A DNA stretch of 64,000 nucleotides, from the NCBI GenBank assembly GCA_017511605.1, contig JAFWJL010000008.1:62001-126000 (forward strand), in the 5' to 3' direction. A program made the translations under genes and the position numbers. Below the pieces are notes generated by a model. It was given only the letters and a program-made list of their open reading frames with translations, was not told where the DNA came from and ran no database searches. This DNA comes from Bacilli bacterium. GTDB taxonomy: Bacteria > Bacillota_I > Bacilli_A > RF39 > UBA660. Every line of letters begins with the position of its first letter. Position 1 is the stretch's first letter. Positions 7,944-15,031 of the stretch are shown piece after piece.

Positions 7944-8846
7944 ATGGCTGAAGTATTAGAACTATTTGGACAAAAAGTCGAAATTAAAAATCATCCATGT
8001 ACTGTTAAGGGACAAACTCCTTATAAAAGACATATGAGATTAAATTTATATATTAAAGTTACTGATATATGTAATGCTAAATGTAGTGTTTGCAGTAATC
8101 ATGGAAATGAAAAATGTAGTCAATTAGATTATGATAAATTAAAGTATACTATTGAGTATCTTGATAGTAAGGATCTTATTAATAGAATAGGTATTACTGG
8201 AGGAGAACCTTTCTTAGATATGGAAAGACTTAATAAAGTATTAAATACTGTATTTGAGGCTAAGAAAGATGCTTTTGTTACTATTAATACTAATGGATTT
8301 AGAATAAAAGATTGCTTGGATCTAGATAGTATCGATAAAGTAGATGGTATACATATAAGTAGACATCATTTTAATGATAAGATTAATAATCAATTTTTTG
8401 GAGTTAAAGTAGCGTCTTTAGAAGATATATATGATGTAATTACTAAAAGTAATAATCCTAAATTAATCAGATTAAATTGCTTACTTATGAAAAGTTATAT
8501 TCATAATATTAGACAAGTACAAAGATATTTAGATATGGCTAGTGAAGTAGGTGCATTAAAATGTGGTTTTGTATCATTGATGCCTATTAATGAGGAATCT
8601 AAAAAAGAATTTGTTAATTATAATGATGTATTTGATAAATTACCTAGAAGATTCCAAAAGATTAATGAAACTAATGATTTTGATATATGTGAATGTATTA
8701 ATGGAGTATATTTAGCTGATAATGGTAGAGTAATACCTTATTATGCTAGAATGACTAAAGAATTAAATTGTCCATATGCTAGACAATTTGTATATACATC
8801 TGATAATCATTTATCAGTAGGTTTTAATAAAAAAATTCTATTATAG
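7944..8846 (+). CDS. MoaA-like radical SAM protein
   Basis: 300 residues. TDICNAKCSVC supplies the CX3CX2C cluster ligands, ITGGEPFLD is the SAM-binding GGEP motif, and INTNGFRI matches the MoaA/NifB-like core. The C-terminal part has CEC followed about 25 residues later by CPY, a possible auxiliary cluster or twitch-like ligand set shorter than SPASM. I chose the ATG at 7944, 2 nt after the stop of the HemN-like gene, with GGGGG upstream. It is the second radical SAM enzyme of the operon and is followed 8 nt later by pncC. The substrate is unknown. Confidence 0.85.
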   Translation: MAEVLELFGQKVEIKNHPCTVKGQTPYKRHMRLNLYIKVTDICNAKCSVCSNHGNEKCSQLDYDKLKYTIEYLDSKDLINRIGITGGEPFLDMERLNKVLNTVFEAKKDAFVTINTNGFRIKDCLDLDSIDKVDGIHISRHHFNDKINNQFFGVKVASLEDIYDVITKSNNPKLIRLNCLLMKSYIHNIRQVQRYLDMASEVGALKCGFVSLMPINEESKKEFVNYNDVFDKLPRRFQKINETNDFDICECINGVYLADNGRVIPYYARMTKELNCPYARQFVYTSDNHLSVGFNKKILL

Positions 8847-8854
8847 GAGGATTT

Positions 8855-9322
8855 ATGGAAAAAGTAGTAAAAAGGTTAATTGAGTTAAAGAAGACAATTT
8901 CCACAATGGAGTCTTGTACTGGTGGTGGTGTAGCTAATGCTATTACTAATGTTGAAGGATCTAGTGAGATATTAAAGTTTAGTGCGGTTACTTATTCTAA
9001 TGAATATAAAATTAAAATGGGAGTAAGTAGTGAAGTAATTGATAAATATAGTGTTTATAGTATGGAAACTGCTAATGAGATGAGTAAGAATATTTCATTA
9101 TTTACTAATAGTAATTATGGAGTAGGTATTACTGGTAAAATAAATAGAACAGATAAAAATAATTTATATGGAGAAGATAATATTATTTATATAAGTATTT
9201 ATGATAGAGATAATGATAAATACTACAATAAAGAAATAAAAGCAATTGATGATGTAAGAAGTAAAAATAAAGAAATGATTATAAGAATAATAGAGGAGGA
9301 ATTACTCAATATTATAGAATAG
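8855..9322 (+). CDS. pncC: nicotinamide-nucleotide amidase (CinA C-terminal domain)
   Basis: 155 residues, a stand-alone CinA C-terminal domain (PncC). ESCTGGGVANAITNVEGSS is the active-site signature with its catalytic Ser, and VTYSNEYKIKMGV and VGITGK complete the family pattern. PncC deamidates NMN to nicotinate mononucleotide, feeding NadD. It lies 8 nt after a radical SAM gene and 10 nt before nadK. The placement links the radical SAM operon with pyridine nucleotide recycling, at least transcriptionally. AGGAGG lies directly upstream of the ATG. Confidence 0.88.
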   Translation: MEKVVKRLIELKKTISTMESCTGGGVANAITNVEGSSEILKFSAVTYSNEYKIKMGVSSEVIDKYSVYSMETANEMSKNISLFTNSNYGVGITGKINRTDKNNLYGEDNIIYISIYDRDNDKYYNKEIKAIDDVRSKNKEMIIRIIEEELLNIIE

Positions 9323-9332
9323 AGGTGATATC

Positions 9333-10133
9333 ATGATTAAGAATATTAGACTCTTCGATAGTGGTACAGAAGACGCTATAGTTCGTGCTAAATTAGTTAA
9401 AAGAAAACTTATTAGTAATGGTTTTAATGTAGTAGAAGATGATAATTTTGAATTAGCTGTTGCTGTAGGCGGAGATGGTTCATTTATTAGAATGGTTAAA
9501 AATAATAATTTTAATGAAAATATCTACTATGTAGGAGTTAATGCTGGCCACCTAGGATATCTCCAAGAAGTTAAAAATGAGGATATTGATAAGTTTATTG
9601 ATGTTTTAAAGAAAGAAAATTATAAAGTATGTAATATTGGTATACAAGAAACTGTAGTTAATCATATTAATGGAGAAGATAAATTTTATTCAATAAATGA
9701 AATAATTGTTAAGCCTAAAGAAACAGAAGAGACTGAAGGAGTTCTAGTAGCTCATGTTTATGTGGATAATGAACGTTTAGAAAGTTTTCGTGGAGATGGA
9801 ATTATGATTGCTACTCCTACTGGTTCTACAGGACATTGTTTAAGTGCTGGTGGATGTATAGTGGATCCTGATCTTGATGCGCAACAAATTGTTCCAATGT
9901 GTCCAATTTCTTCTAATGCATATTGCACATTAAATTCACCTATCATTGTAAAGGGAGAAAAACCAATTGTAGTTTCTCCTGAAAATAGAAATATTAAAGT
10001 AGTAGTAGATGCAAAACCTAAAGTTTTTGAAAAGGTAGATACTGTAACTACTACTATGAATAAAAAAATAAAAGTTTTACGTTTCGAAGATTATAATTTT
10101 ATTAAAAAAGTTAGAGAAAAATTTTTAAGATAA
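9333..10133 (+). CDS. nadK: NAD kinase
   Basis: 266 residues, the standard short NAD kinase. VAVGGDGSFIRM is the GGDG motif that carries the catalytic Asp, NAGHLGYLQ is the second conserved region, and TPTGSTGHCLSAGG is the NAD-binding loop (usually GSTAY; here GSTGH). It phosphorylates NAD to NADP. It is the last gene of the operon that starts at the Cys-rich protein. AGAGGTGAT precedes the ATG. Confidence 0.95.
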   Translation: MIKNIRLFDSGTEDAIVRAKLVKRKLISNGFNVVEDDNFELAVAVGGDGSFIRMVKNNNFNENIYYVGVNAGHLGYLQEVKNEDIDKFIDVLKKENYKVCNIGIQETVVNHINGEDKFYSINEIIVKPKETEETEGVLVAHVYVDNERLESFRGDGIMIATPTGSTGHCLSAGGCIVDPDLDAQQIVPMCPISSNAYCTLNSPIIVKGEKPIVVSPENRNIKVVVDAKPKVFEKVDTVTTTMNKKIKVLRFEDYNFIKKVREKFLR

Positions 10134-10141
10134 TAGAAATA

Positions 10142-10150
10142 TGCTATAAT
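10142..10150 (+). promoter_or_regulatory. extended -10 promoter of nrtR
   Basis: TGCTATAAT ends 18 nt before the ATG at 10169, giving a very short leader. The palindrome of the NAD operon is not seen here, so autoregulation through that motif is not supported. Confidence 0.6.
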
Positions 10151-10168
10151 TAATATAGTGAGGTATAT

Positions 10169-10993
10169 ATGAAAGAATATAAGAGCGAAGAAGAGTTTTT
10201 AAAAGATTATGATTCATCTATTTTTGAGAAATTATCAATGACTGCGGATATATTAATAGTAAGTGTATCATCTAAAGATACAAGTAATTATCGTAAGACT
10301 GATAAGAAAATGATGAGTATATTACTTGTAAAAAGAGATGATTATCCATATAAAGATAAATGGTGTTTACCTGGAGGTTTCTTAGATGTAAATAAAGAAA
10401 CTTTAGAAGAATGTGCAAGACGTGTATTAAAAAGAGAAACTAATTTATCTAATATCTATTTAGAACAATTATATACATTTGATAGAGTAGATAGAGATCC
10501 TCGTATGAGAGTTGTATCTACTTCATATGTAGCTTTAATTGATAAAGAACAATTAAAAGAAAAAGTAGAGAATGCTTCATGGTTTGATATTATAAAGTAT
10601 GAAGAAAAGAATAATATAGTTTCTATGACTTTAAGTAATGGAGAAGAAATAATTGATTTTTCTATTACTAAGAAATTAAGAGAAAAGACTACTGATAGAT
10701 ATGACTTTATTACTAAAGAAAATAAGTATATTGCATTTGATCATGATCATGTAATACTTGCAGGAATAGAAAGAATTAGAAATAAAGTTAATTATACTGA
10801 TATAGTATTTAATATGATGCCTGAGTATTTTACTTTAGGTGAGTTACAACAAGTATATGAAGTAATTTTAAATAAGAAATTACTTGATCCAGCATTTAGA
10901 AGAATAATAGCTGATAAGGTTGAAAAAACTTCTAAGATGAAGACTGGTGAAGGACATCGTCCATCATATTTATTTAAATATAAGATAAAGTAG
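10169..10993 (+). CDS. nrtR: NrtR-type transcriptional regulator (Nudix-like domain plus winged helix)
   Basis: 274 residues. A degenerate Nudix domain spans about 25-175: PGGFLDVNKETLEE matches the box start, but the catalytic REUxEExG becomes RVLKRETN, so hydrolysis is doubtful. Residues about 190-274 are the NrtR winged helix (DHDHVILAGIERIRNKVNYT, MPEYFTLGELQQVYE, FRRII, GHRPSYLFKY). NrtR proteins repress NAD biosynthesis genes and are antagonised by ADP-ribose in characterised species. The gene stands right after nadK and close to pncAB-nadED, which fits that role. The terminator stem overlaps its stop codon. Confidence 0.88.
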   Translation: MKEYKSEEEFLKDYDSSIFEKLSMTADILIVSVSSKDTSNYRKTDKKMMSILLVKRDDYPYKDKWCLPGGFLDVNKETLEECARRVLKRETNLSNIYLEQLYTFDRVDRDPRMRVVSTSYVALIDKEQLKEKVENASWFDIIKYEEKNNIVSMTLSNGEEIIDFSITKKLREKTTDRYDFITKENKYIAFDHDHVILAGIERIRNKVNYTDIVFNMMPEYFTLGELQQVYEVILNKKLLDPAFRRIIADKVEKTSKMKTGEGHRPSYLFKYKIK

Positions 10994-11010
10994 TCTTTAT
11001 CTTATTTTTT
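10982..11010 (+). terminator. rho-independent terminator after nrtR
   Basis: Stem AAGATAAAG (10982-10990), loop TAGT containing the stop codon, CTTTATCTT (10995-11003), A, then T6. The next promoter begins 2 nt later. Confidence 0.85.
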
Positions 11011-11012
11011 TG

Positions 11013-11021
11013 TGCTATAAT
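11013..11021 (+). promoter_or_regulatory. extended -10 promoter of plsC pair
   Basis: TGCTATAAT directly follows the T run of the previous terminator and ends 15 nt before the ATG at 11037. Confidence 0.65.
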
Positions 11022-11036
11022 TATATTGGTGATGAT

Positions 11037-11615
11037 ATGGATACAAAGTTTTATAAAGTTGTAAGAGTTATCGCTTTGTTTTTAATTAGATTATTATTTC
11101 ATCCTAAAGTAAAGGGATTAGAAAATATACCTAAGACAGGAAGAATAGTACTTGCGGGTAATCATACTAGATTTTTAGATCCGGTTATGTTAGTAGGCAT
11201 TGTTAAAAGACCAATACATTTTTTAGCTAAGAAAGAATTGTTTGATGGATGTTTATCTTTTTTAGTTAAAGGTATGGGATGTGTTCCTGTTAATAGAAAA
11301 ATACATGATAAGAGTGCTTTAAATAGTGCAATAGACTATTTAAACAAAGATTTATGTGTAGGAATATTTCCTGAAGGTACAGTTAATAGAACTACTGATA
11401 AAGTAATACTACCTTTTAAAATAGGGGCAGTTAAAATGGCTAGTGAAACTAATAGTAAAATAGTTCCTTTTATTATTACAGGTAAGTATAGAATTATTGG
11501 TAAAAGTGTTAGATTAGAGTTTTTAAAACCTATTAGTGTAAGTGAAGATTTAGATAAATCTAATAAAGAATTAATGGATATAATAGAAAGTAAGTTAAAG
11601 GAGAATGGAAAATGA
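11037..11615 (+). CDS. plsC: 1-acyl-sn-glycerol-3-phosphate acyltransferase (PlsC family)
   Basis: 192 residues. GNHTRFLDP is the HX4D catalytic motif and FPEGTVNR is the substrate-binding FPEGT motif. The order and spacing match PlsC. It would acylate lysophosphatidate at the sn-2 position in phospholipid synthesis at the inner membrane face; one hydrophobic N-terminal stretch is present (VIALFLIRLLF). I chose the ATG at 11037 after GGTGATG, because the frame upstream runs through the promoter. A second PlsC-like gene follows with ATGA overlap. Which of the two is the true sn-2 enzyme cannot be told. Confidence 0.85.
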   Translation: MDTKFYKVVRVIALFLIRLLFHPKVKGLENIPKTGRIVLAGNHTRFLDPVMLVGIVKRPIHFLAKKELFDGCLSFLVKGMGCVPVNRKIHDKSALNSAIDYLNKDLCVGIFPEGTVNRTTDKVILPFKIGAVKMASETNSKIVPFIITGKYRIIGKSVRLEFLKPISVSEDLDKSNKELMDIIESKLKENGK

Positions 11616-12421
11616 ATGGATACAGAATAATGAGAGCAATACTTTCCCCAATATATAAGTTTTGGTATAAACCTAAAATAATAGGTAAAGAAAATATTCC
11701 TAATGATGGAGCTATTGTTTTAGCTGGTAATCATATTCATATTATGGACCAATGTAATGTAATTGTTTCTACAAAAAGAAAACTACATTATATGGCTAAG
11801 AAAGAGTATTTTGATGATCATAAAGTAGCTTGGTTTTTTAGATTTGTTGGGTGTATCCCAGTAGATAGAAGTAAGAAAGATGAAAATGCTAAGTCCAGTG
11901 CTATTGAAGTATTAAAAAATAATCATGCTTTAGGAATATTTCCTGAAGGTACTAGAAATGGTTTAAAAGAGGAAAAAATAAAAGATATATATAATAGATA
12001 TTTCTTTGAAATGAAGTATAATCAATTTAAAAAGAAAATGAAAAGGAATAAAACTTCTTTGGTTTTATATTTAGAAGAATTATTAAATAATGGTGTTATT
12101 ACAGAATTAGATTATCTTGAAAATATATTTAATGTAGATAAATATCTAAAGGAATTAATAGAAGGCAATGTAATTACTATAAATGATTATTATGATCATA
12201 TATTATTACCATTAAAGTTTGGGGCAGTAAGTTTAGCTTCTAAAACAAATGCTTTAATTGTACCTTATGCAATAAGTGGTGATTATAAGTTTAGAAGTAG
12301 AAATTTAGTTGTAAAAATAGGGAAACCTTTTAAAGCAGAAGATGATCTTGAAAAGGCAAATAAAAAACTTGATATTGAAATAAAGAATTTATTAAAAGAA
12401 ATAAATAAAAAAAGTGACTAA
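11612..12421 (+). CDS. PlsC-family acyltransferase with internal insertion
   Basis: 269 residues, homologous to the gene before. GNHIHIMDQ is the HX4D motif and IFPEGTRNG the third motif. Between this motif and the GAVSLASKTNALIVPYAISG block there is an extra Lys/Glu/Tyr-rich helical insert of roughly 55-60 residues that the 192-residue paralogue lacks. The insert sits where PlsC enzymes normally have a short loop next to the acceptor site. Translation is coupled to the upstream gene by an ATGA overlap. It is probably a phospholipid acyltransferase with changed acceptor or partner; the exact substrate is unknown. Confidence 0.82.
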   Translation: MNGYRIMRAILSPIYKFWYKPKIIGKENIPNDGAIVLAGNHIHIMDQCNVIVSTKRKLHYMAKKEYFDDHKVAWFFRFVGCIPVDRSKKDENAKSSAIEVLKNNHALGIFPEGTRNGLKEEKIKDIYNRYFFEMKYNQFKKKMKRNKTSLVLYLEELLNNGVITELDYLENIFNVDKYLKELIEGNVITINDYYDHILLPLKFGAVSLASKTNALIVPYAISGDYKFRSRNLVVKIGKPFKAEDDLEKANKKLDIEIKNLLKEINKKSD

Positions 12422-12434
12422 TAATGTCAAATAG

Positions 12435-12466
12435 ATAAGCTTATTATATATAGGCTTATTTTTTTA
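12435..12466 (+). terminator. rho-independent terminator after acyltransferase pair
   Basis: Stem ATAAGC (12435-12440), 13-nt A/T loop, GCTTAT (12454-12459), then T run. The long loop makes it weaker than most others here. Confidence 0.6.
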
Positions 12467-12492
12467 TGTTATTATTTTAATAGGTGATAAAC

Positions 12493-13281
12493 ATGATAAA
12501 TAATGAGTTTGATAGTGAAATTAAGTATAAATTATTTAGGACAGTAAATGAAATACTTCATCCTACTATATCAAAGAAAAATATAAGTGATTATAAAATT
12601 ATAGTAGATGAGGATATATTGCCAGTAAGAGTATTTTATCCTAAGAAGATTACTACTATTGATAAGGTAATTATATATGTTCATGGTAATGGTGAGGTAA
12701 CTAATTGTTTAGGTGAATATAGCGGTATTTGTAAGAATTTTGCGGTTAAGACTAATTGTTTAATTATAGCTATTGAATATGACGATATTAAAGGTAGTTA
12801 TGAAGAAGTAGTAAAAGAAATTACTAAGACTATTAAATATTTATATGATAAATTAATAATTAATAATATATTAGAAGAAAATATTACTCTTATGAGTGAT
12901 TCTACTGGATGTCATATAACTTCATTGATTAAGAATGTTCCTATTAGAAAAAGGTTGTTATTTTATCCAGTATTAAAAAAATCTTATACTAAAAAAGATA
13001 TGAAAAATGAAGATTTTAATATTGGTTTAATAGAAAGAATTAATAAATATTTTAAGGATAATAAGATTGAAAATGATGCTTTAGTAGAAGATGAATACTT
13101 GGATAAAGGTTTAGTTATAGTTGGTAAAGTTGATATGTTAGTTGATGATATTAAAGAAACTATAGGTGAATCAGAGAAGATTAATTGTGTAGAAGTTCCT
13201 TTTTCTGGACATGGCTTTTTAGATGATATGGATAAGGAATTATCAAATGATGTATTTACTATCGTAAATAAGTTTATTTGA
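12493..13281 (+). CDS. alpha/beta hydrolase, lipase/esterase-like (HSL/Aes type)
   Basis: 262 residues. IIYVHGNGEV is an HGxG-like oxyanion motif at about residue 60. LMSDSTGCH supplies the nucleophile elbow (DSxG, usually GDSAGG in hormone-sensitive-lipase-like enzymes). IVGKVDMLVDD and FSGHGFLDD carry the expected acid and His. All triad members are in family order. No signal peptide is seen, so it is cytoplasmic. I chose the ATG at 12493 after AGGTGATAA; the upstream in-frame GTG is the ribosome binding site itself. The substrate is unknown. It stands alone between terminators. Confidence 0.78.
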   Translation: MINNEFDSEIKYKLFRTVNEILHPTISKKNISDYKIIVDEDILPVRVFYPKKITTIDKVIIYVHGNGEVTNCLGEYSGICKNFAVKTNCLIIAIEYDDIKGSYEEVVKEITKTIKYLYDKLIINNILEENITLMSDSTGCHITSLIKNVPIRKRLLFYPVLKKSYTKKDMKNEDFNIGLIERINKYFKDNKIENDALVEDEYLDKGLVIVGKVDMLVDDIKETIGESEKINCVEVPFSGHGFLDDMDKELSNDVFTIVNKFI

Positions 13282-13295
13282 TAGTTTCTTTTTTT
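13258..13295 (+). terminator. rho-independent terminator after hydrolase
   Basis: ACTATC (13258-13263) pairs with GATAGT (13280-13285), with inner A/T pairing AAATAA/TTATTT and a small bulge, then TTC and a T run. It starts in the last codons of the gene. Confidence 0.6.
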
Positions 13296-13296
13296 G

Positions 13297-13305
13297 TGTT
13301 ATAAT
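13297..13305 (+). promoter_or_regulatory. extended -10 promoter of lipoprotein gene
   Basis: TGTTATAAT follows the terminator T run after one base. The SD AGGTGAT and the ATG at 13322 come 16 nt later. Confidence 0.65.
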
Positions 13306-13321
13306 TTTTTTAGGTGATAGT

Positions 13322-13831
13322 ATGAAAAAGATGAGTATGATTATGTCATTATTAATAGTTTGTATTTTATTATGTGGATGTGAAACAAAAAAGAAAGAGA
13401 ATGTAATAATCAATAATGAACCTATTAGTACTGCGACAATGGAACATAAACATTGCACTAGAGAAGCAACGGCTACTGGTGCTGAAGTAAAATTAGAATA
13501 TGATATATATTATACTGGTGATATATTAAATTTATTAATTTCTAAGGAAAAGATAATATCTTCTTCAGAAGATGTTTTAAATACGTATGAGGAAGCTTAT
13601 AAAAGTATTCATAAAAATTATGAGGGTTTGGATTATTATGATGCTTCTATAGATAGAGGAGATACTACTGTACTTAGTACTATTTCTATTAATTATGATA
13701 AAGTTGATATTGATAGTTTAATAGAAATAGAGGGCGAAGAAGATAATATTTTTGAGAAAAAAGTTCCTAAGGTAAGCAAATGGTTAGAACTTTCTAAAAA
13801 GTTTGGAACTAAATGTGAACTAGTAAAATAG
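13322..13831 (+). CDS. secreted lipoprotein, possibly DUF1307/YehR-like
   Basis: 169 residues. An N-terminal hydrophobic segment ends in LLCGC, a good lipobox with the lipidated Cys at residue about 20, so it is anchored on the outer face of the membrane. The rest (LEYDIYYTGDILNLLISKEKI, YEEAYKSIHKNYEGLDYYD) resembles small DUF1307 lipoproteins such as YehR in secondary-structure pattern, a weak assignment. Two further Cys (HKHCTRE and the final KCELVK) could form a disulfide. It has its own promoter and a terminator that overlaps its stop codon. Confidence 0.75.
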   Translation: MKKMSMIMSLLIVCILLCGCETKKKENVIINNEPISTATMEHKHCTREATATGAEVKLEYDIYYTGDILNLLISKEKIISSSEDVLNTYEEAYKSIHKNYEGLDYYDASIDRGDTTVLSTISINYDKVDIDSLIEIEGEEDNIFEKKVPKVSKWLELSKKFGTKCELVK

Positions 13832-13841
13832 TTCTTTTTTT
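13817..13841 (+). terminator. rho-independent terminator between lipoprotein gene and tRNA-Arg
   Basis: GAACTA (13817-13822), loop GTAAAA, TAGTTC (13829-13834), seven T. The tRNA begins at the very next base, 13842. Confidence 0.8.
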
Positions 13842-13917
13842 GTTCGGGTAGTTTAATTGGATAAAACGTTTCCCTCCGACGGAGATGATAAGGGTTCGAG
13901 TCCCTTCTTGAACACCA
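13842..13917 (+). tRNA. tRNA-Arg (anticodon CCG), CCA encoded
   Basis: 76 nt. The acceptor stem GTTCGGG/CTTGAAC contains G-T pairs. D arm GTTT/AAAC, anticodon stem TTTCC/GGAGA around the loop CTCCGAC with CCG at 13876-13878, T arm AAGGG-TTCGAGT-CCCTT, discriminator A, then CCA. It reads CGG, a codon hardly used in these genes, where Arg is mostly AGA. Its 5' end abuts a terminator T run, and no clear promoter lies between. Confidence 0.93.
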
Positions 13918-13923
13918 TTTAAA

Positions 13924-13952
13924 TTGACTTATAAGGTATTTTATGGTATAAT
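13924..13952 (+). promoter_or_regulatory. strong promoter of small Arg-tailed protein gene
   Basis: TTGACT (13924-13929), 17-nt spacer ending in TGG, TATAAT (13947-13952). Both boxes and the extended TG are present, one of the strongest promoters in the window. Confidence 0.8.
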
Positions 13953-13976
13953 GTAAGCCAATTGATGGGGGTATAT

Positions 13977-14186
13977 ATGAAGAATACAGGTAGATTCGTT
14001 AGAAGAAATGAATCAATTGAATTAGAAGAAATTAACTTATTAAATAAAGAGTGTGATACTAAAAAGACAGGAATTAGTAAATTAAGAATTTTTGCTGATA
14101 CAATAAAAGGACTAATTTATTGTGCTGGTGCTCCTATAGCAGATGATGTTATGGAAAATCCAGGACGTGGACGAAGAAGAAGATAG
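13977..14186 (+). CDS. small basic-tailed protein of unknown function
   Basis: 69 residues, not recognised. The N-terminal half is mixed charged (RFVRRNESIELEEINLL). The middle may be a helix (GISKLRIFADTIKGLIYCAG), and the last residues are Gly/Arg-rich (NPGRGRRRR), suggesting nucleic-acid or phosphate binding. I chose the ATG at 13977 after GGGGGT. It stands alone behind a near-consensus promoter and before a good terminator, so it is probably expressed well. There is no signal peptide. Confidence 0.7.
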   Translation: MKNTGRFVRRNESIELEEINLLNKECDTKKTGISKLRIFADTIKGLIYCAGAPIADDVMENPGRGRRRR

Positions 14187-14206
14187 TTGCTTAGGCAGCT
14201 TTTTTT
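14185..14206 (+). terminator. rho-independent terminator
   Basis: AGTTGC (14185-14190), loop TTAG, GCAGCT (14195-14200) with one G-T pair, then T7. It faces the convergent terminator of the minus-strand gene. Confidence 0.75.
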
Positions 14207-14213
14207 ATGCAAT

Positions 14214-14235
14214 AAAAAAGCCATATTAGTATGGC
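14214..14235 (-). terminator. rho-independent terminator of the phosphodiesterase gene (minus strand)
   Basis: GCCATA/TATGGC stem (14220-14225 and 14230-14235) with loop TTAG and an A run at 14214-14219 that is a T run on the minus strand. The loop contains part of the stop codon. Confidence 0.75.
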
Positions 14236-14894
14236 AATTCATTACATATATAAATTATATTTTCATCTTTAATTTCATTTTTATCTTTAATAGTCCATAT
14301 AAGTAATTGGTACTTATTTTTTAATTTTTTAAATTTTGGTGTGTTTAATAGTTTTTTACTAATAGATAAGAAATCTGCTTTAGAATATTTTAATATTAGA
14401 TTACTATATAAAAACTTGTTTTTACCATTTATTAAATATCCTACTTCAGCATTAATATTATTTTTTAAATATCTTACTATTCTTGGATTAAATGATTTTA
14501 ATACATAGTTATTACAATTCTTTAATTTGTCTTTTAAAATACTAGTTATTTCTTTTATCTTTTTAGTATTTTTTACTTCTATATCCAATAATACTTTATT
14601 ATTTACTATATTTAGTACTTCATCTAAAGTAGGTATATATTCTTTGGTGTTAAGTAATGTCAATTTTTTTATTTCTTCATAGTTTGTTTCACATACTAGT
14701 TTATCTAGATTAGTCATCCTTTTTAAGTTTTCATCATGGAATACTACTAAGATATTATCTTTAGTTAGTTGAACATCTAATTCGATAGAATAATTATATT
14801 TTAAAGCTTTCTTAAAAGAAGCTATAGAGTTTTCTGGAATTTTAATATTATCAAACATTCCTCTATGGGCAATTTTATTATTAGGTATTTTCAT
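14226..14894 (-). CDS. glycerophosphodiester phosphodiesterase (GDPD)
   Basis: 222 residues, the bacterial cytoplasmic GDPD size. KIAHRGMFDN has the first catalytic His, IPENSIASF is the ENT/ENS motif, IELDVQLTKDN carries the metal-binding E-x-D, and VVFHDENLKR the second His. It would hydrolyse glycerophosphodiesters to glycerol-3-phosphate and an alcohol. No signal peptide or membrane helix is present. AGAGGTGG precedes the ATG on the minus strand. It is the only gene on this strand within 13 kb and is divergent from the tRNA-Thr promoter. Confidence 0.9.
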   Translation of the reverse strand: MKIPNNKIAHRGMFDNIKIPENSIASFKKALKYNYSIELDVQLTKDNILVVFHDENLKRMTNLDKLVCETNYEEIKKLTLLNTKEYIPTLDEVLNIVNNKVLLDIEVKNTKKIKEITSILKDKLKNCNNYVLKSFNPRIVRYLKNNINAEVGYLINGKNKFLYSNLILKYSKADFLSISKKLLNTPKFKKLKNKYQLLIWTIKDKNEIKDENIIYICNELPY

Positions 14895-14911
14895 AATCCA
14901 CCTCTTTAAAT

Positions 14912-14917
14912 ATTATA
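14912..14917 (-). promoter_or_regulatory. -10 box of the phosphodiesterase gene (minus strand)
   Basis: TATAAT on the minus strand, 17 nt before the start codon, preceded by TTG. It lies 17 nt from the divergent -10 box of tRNA-Thr. Confidence 0.6.
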
Positions 14918-14934
14918 CAATATTTTTTATTTCG

Positions 14935-14943
14935 TGTTATAAT
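14935..14943 (+). promoter_or_regulatory. extended -10 promoter of tRNA-Thr
   Basis: TGTTATAAT ends 11 nt before the first base of the tRNA, placing transcription start almost at the mature 5' end. Confidence 0.65.
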
Positions 14944-14954
14944 AAATTTGTAAT

Positions 14955-15030
14955 GCCGATTTAGCTCAGTTGGTAGAGCAACGCCCTCGTAACGCGTAGG
15001 TCAAAAGTTCAAGTCTTTTAATCGGCACCA
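14955..15030 (+). tRNA. tRNA-Thr (anticodon CGT), CCA encoded
   Basis: 76 nt. Acceptor GCCGATT/AATCGGC is perfect. D arm GCTC/GAGC with AGTTGGTA loop, anticodon loop CTCGTAA with CGT at 14988-14990, T arm AAAAG-TTCAAGT-CTTTT, discriminator A, CCA. The anticodon stem ACGCC/CGCGT has a C-C mismatch next to the loop (31-39). It reads ACG, a rare codon in this AT-rich DNA. Confidence 0.93.
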
Positions 15031-15031
15031 T

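Noticed and set aside
9758..9946. Minus-strand ORF inside nadK
   Set aside because: Shadow of the conserved NAD-binding loop region.
14226..14235. Reading the hairpin at 14220-14235 as part of a repeat family with the hairpin at 14185-14200
   Set aside because: The two share only the loop TTAG; stems differ. They are two convergent terminators.
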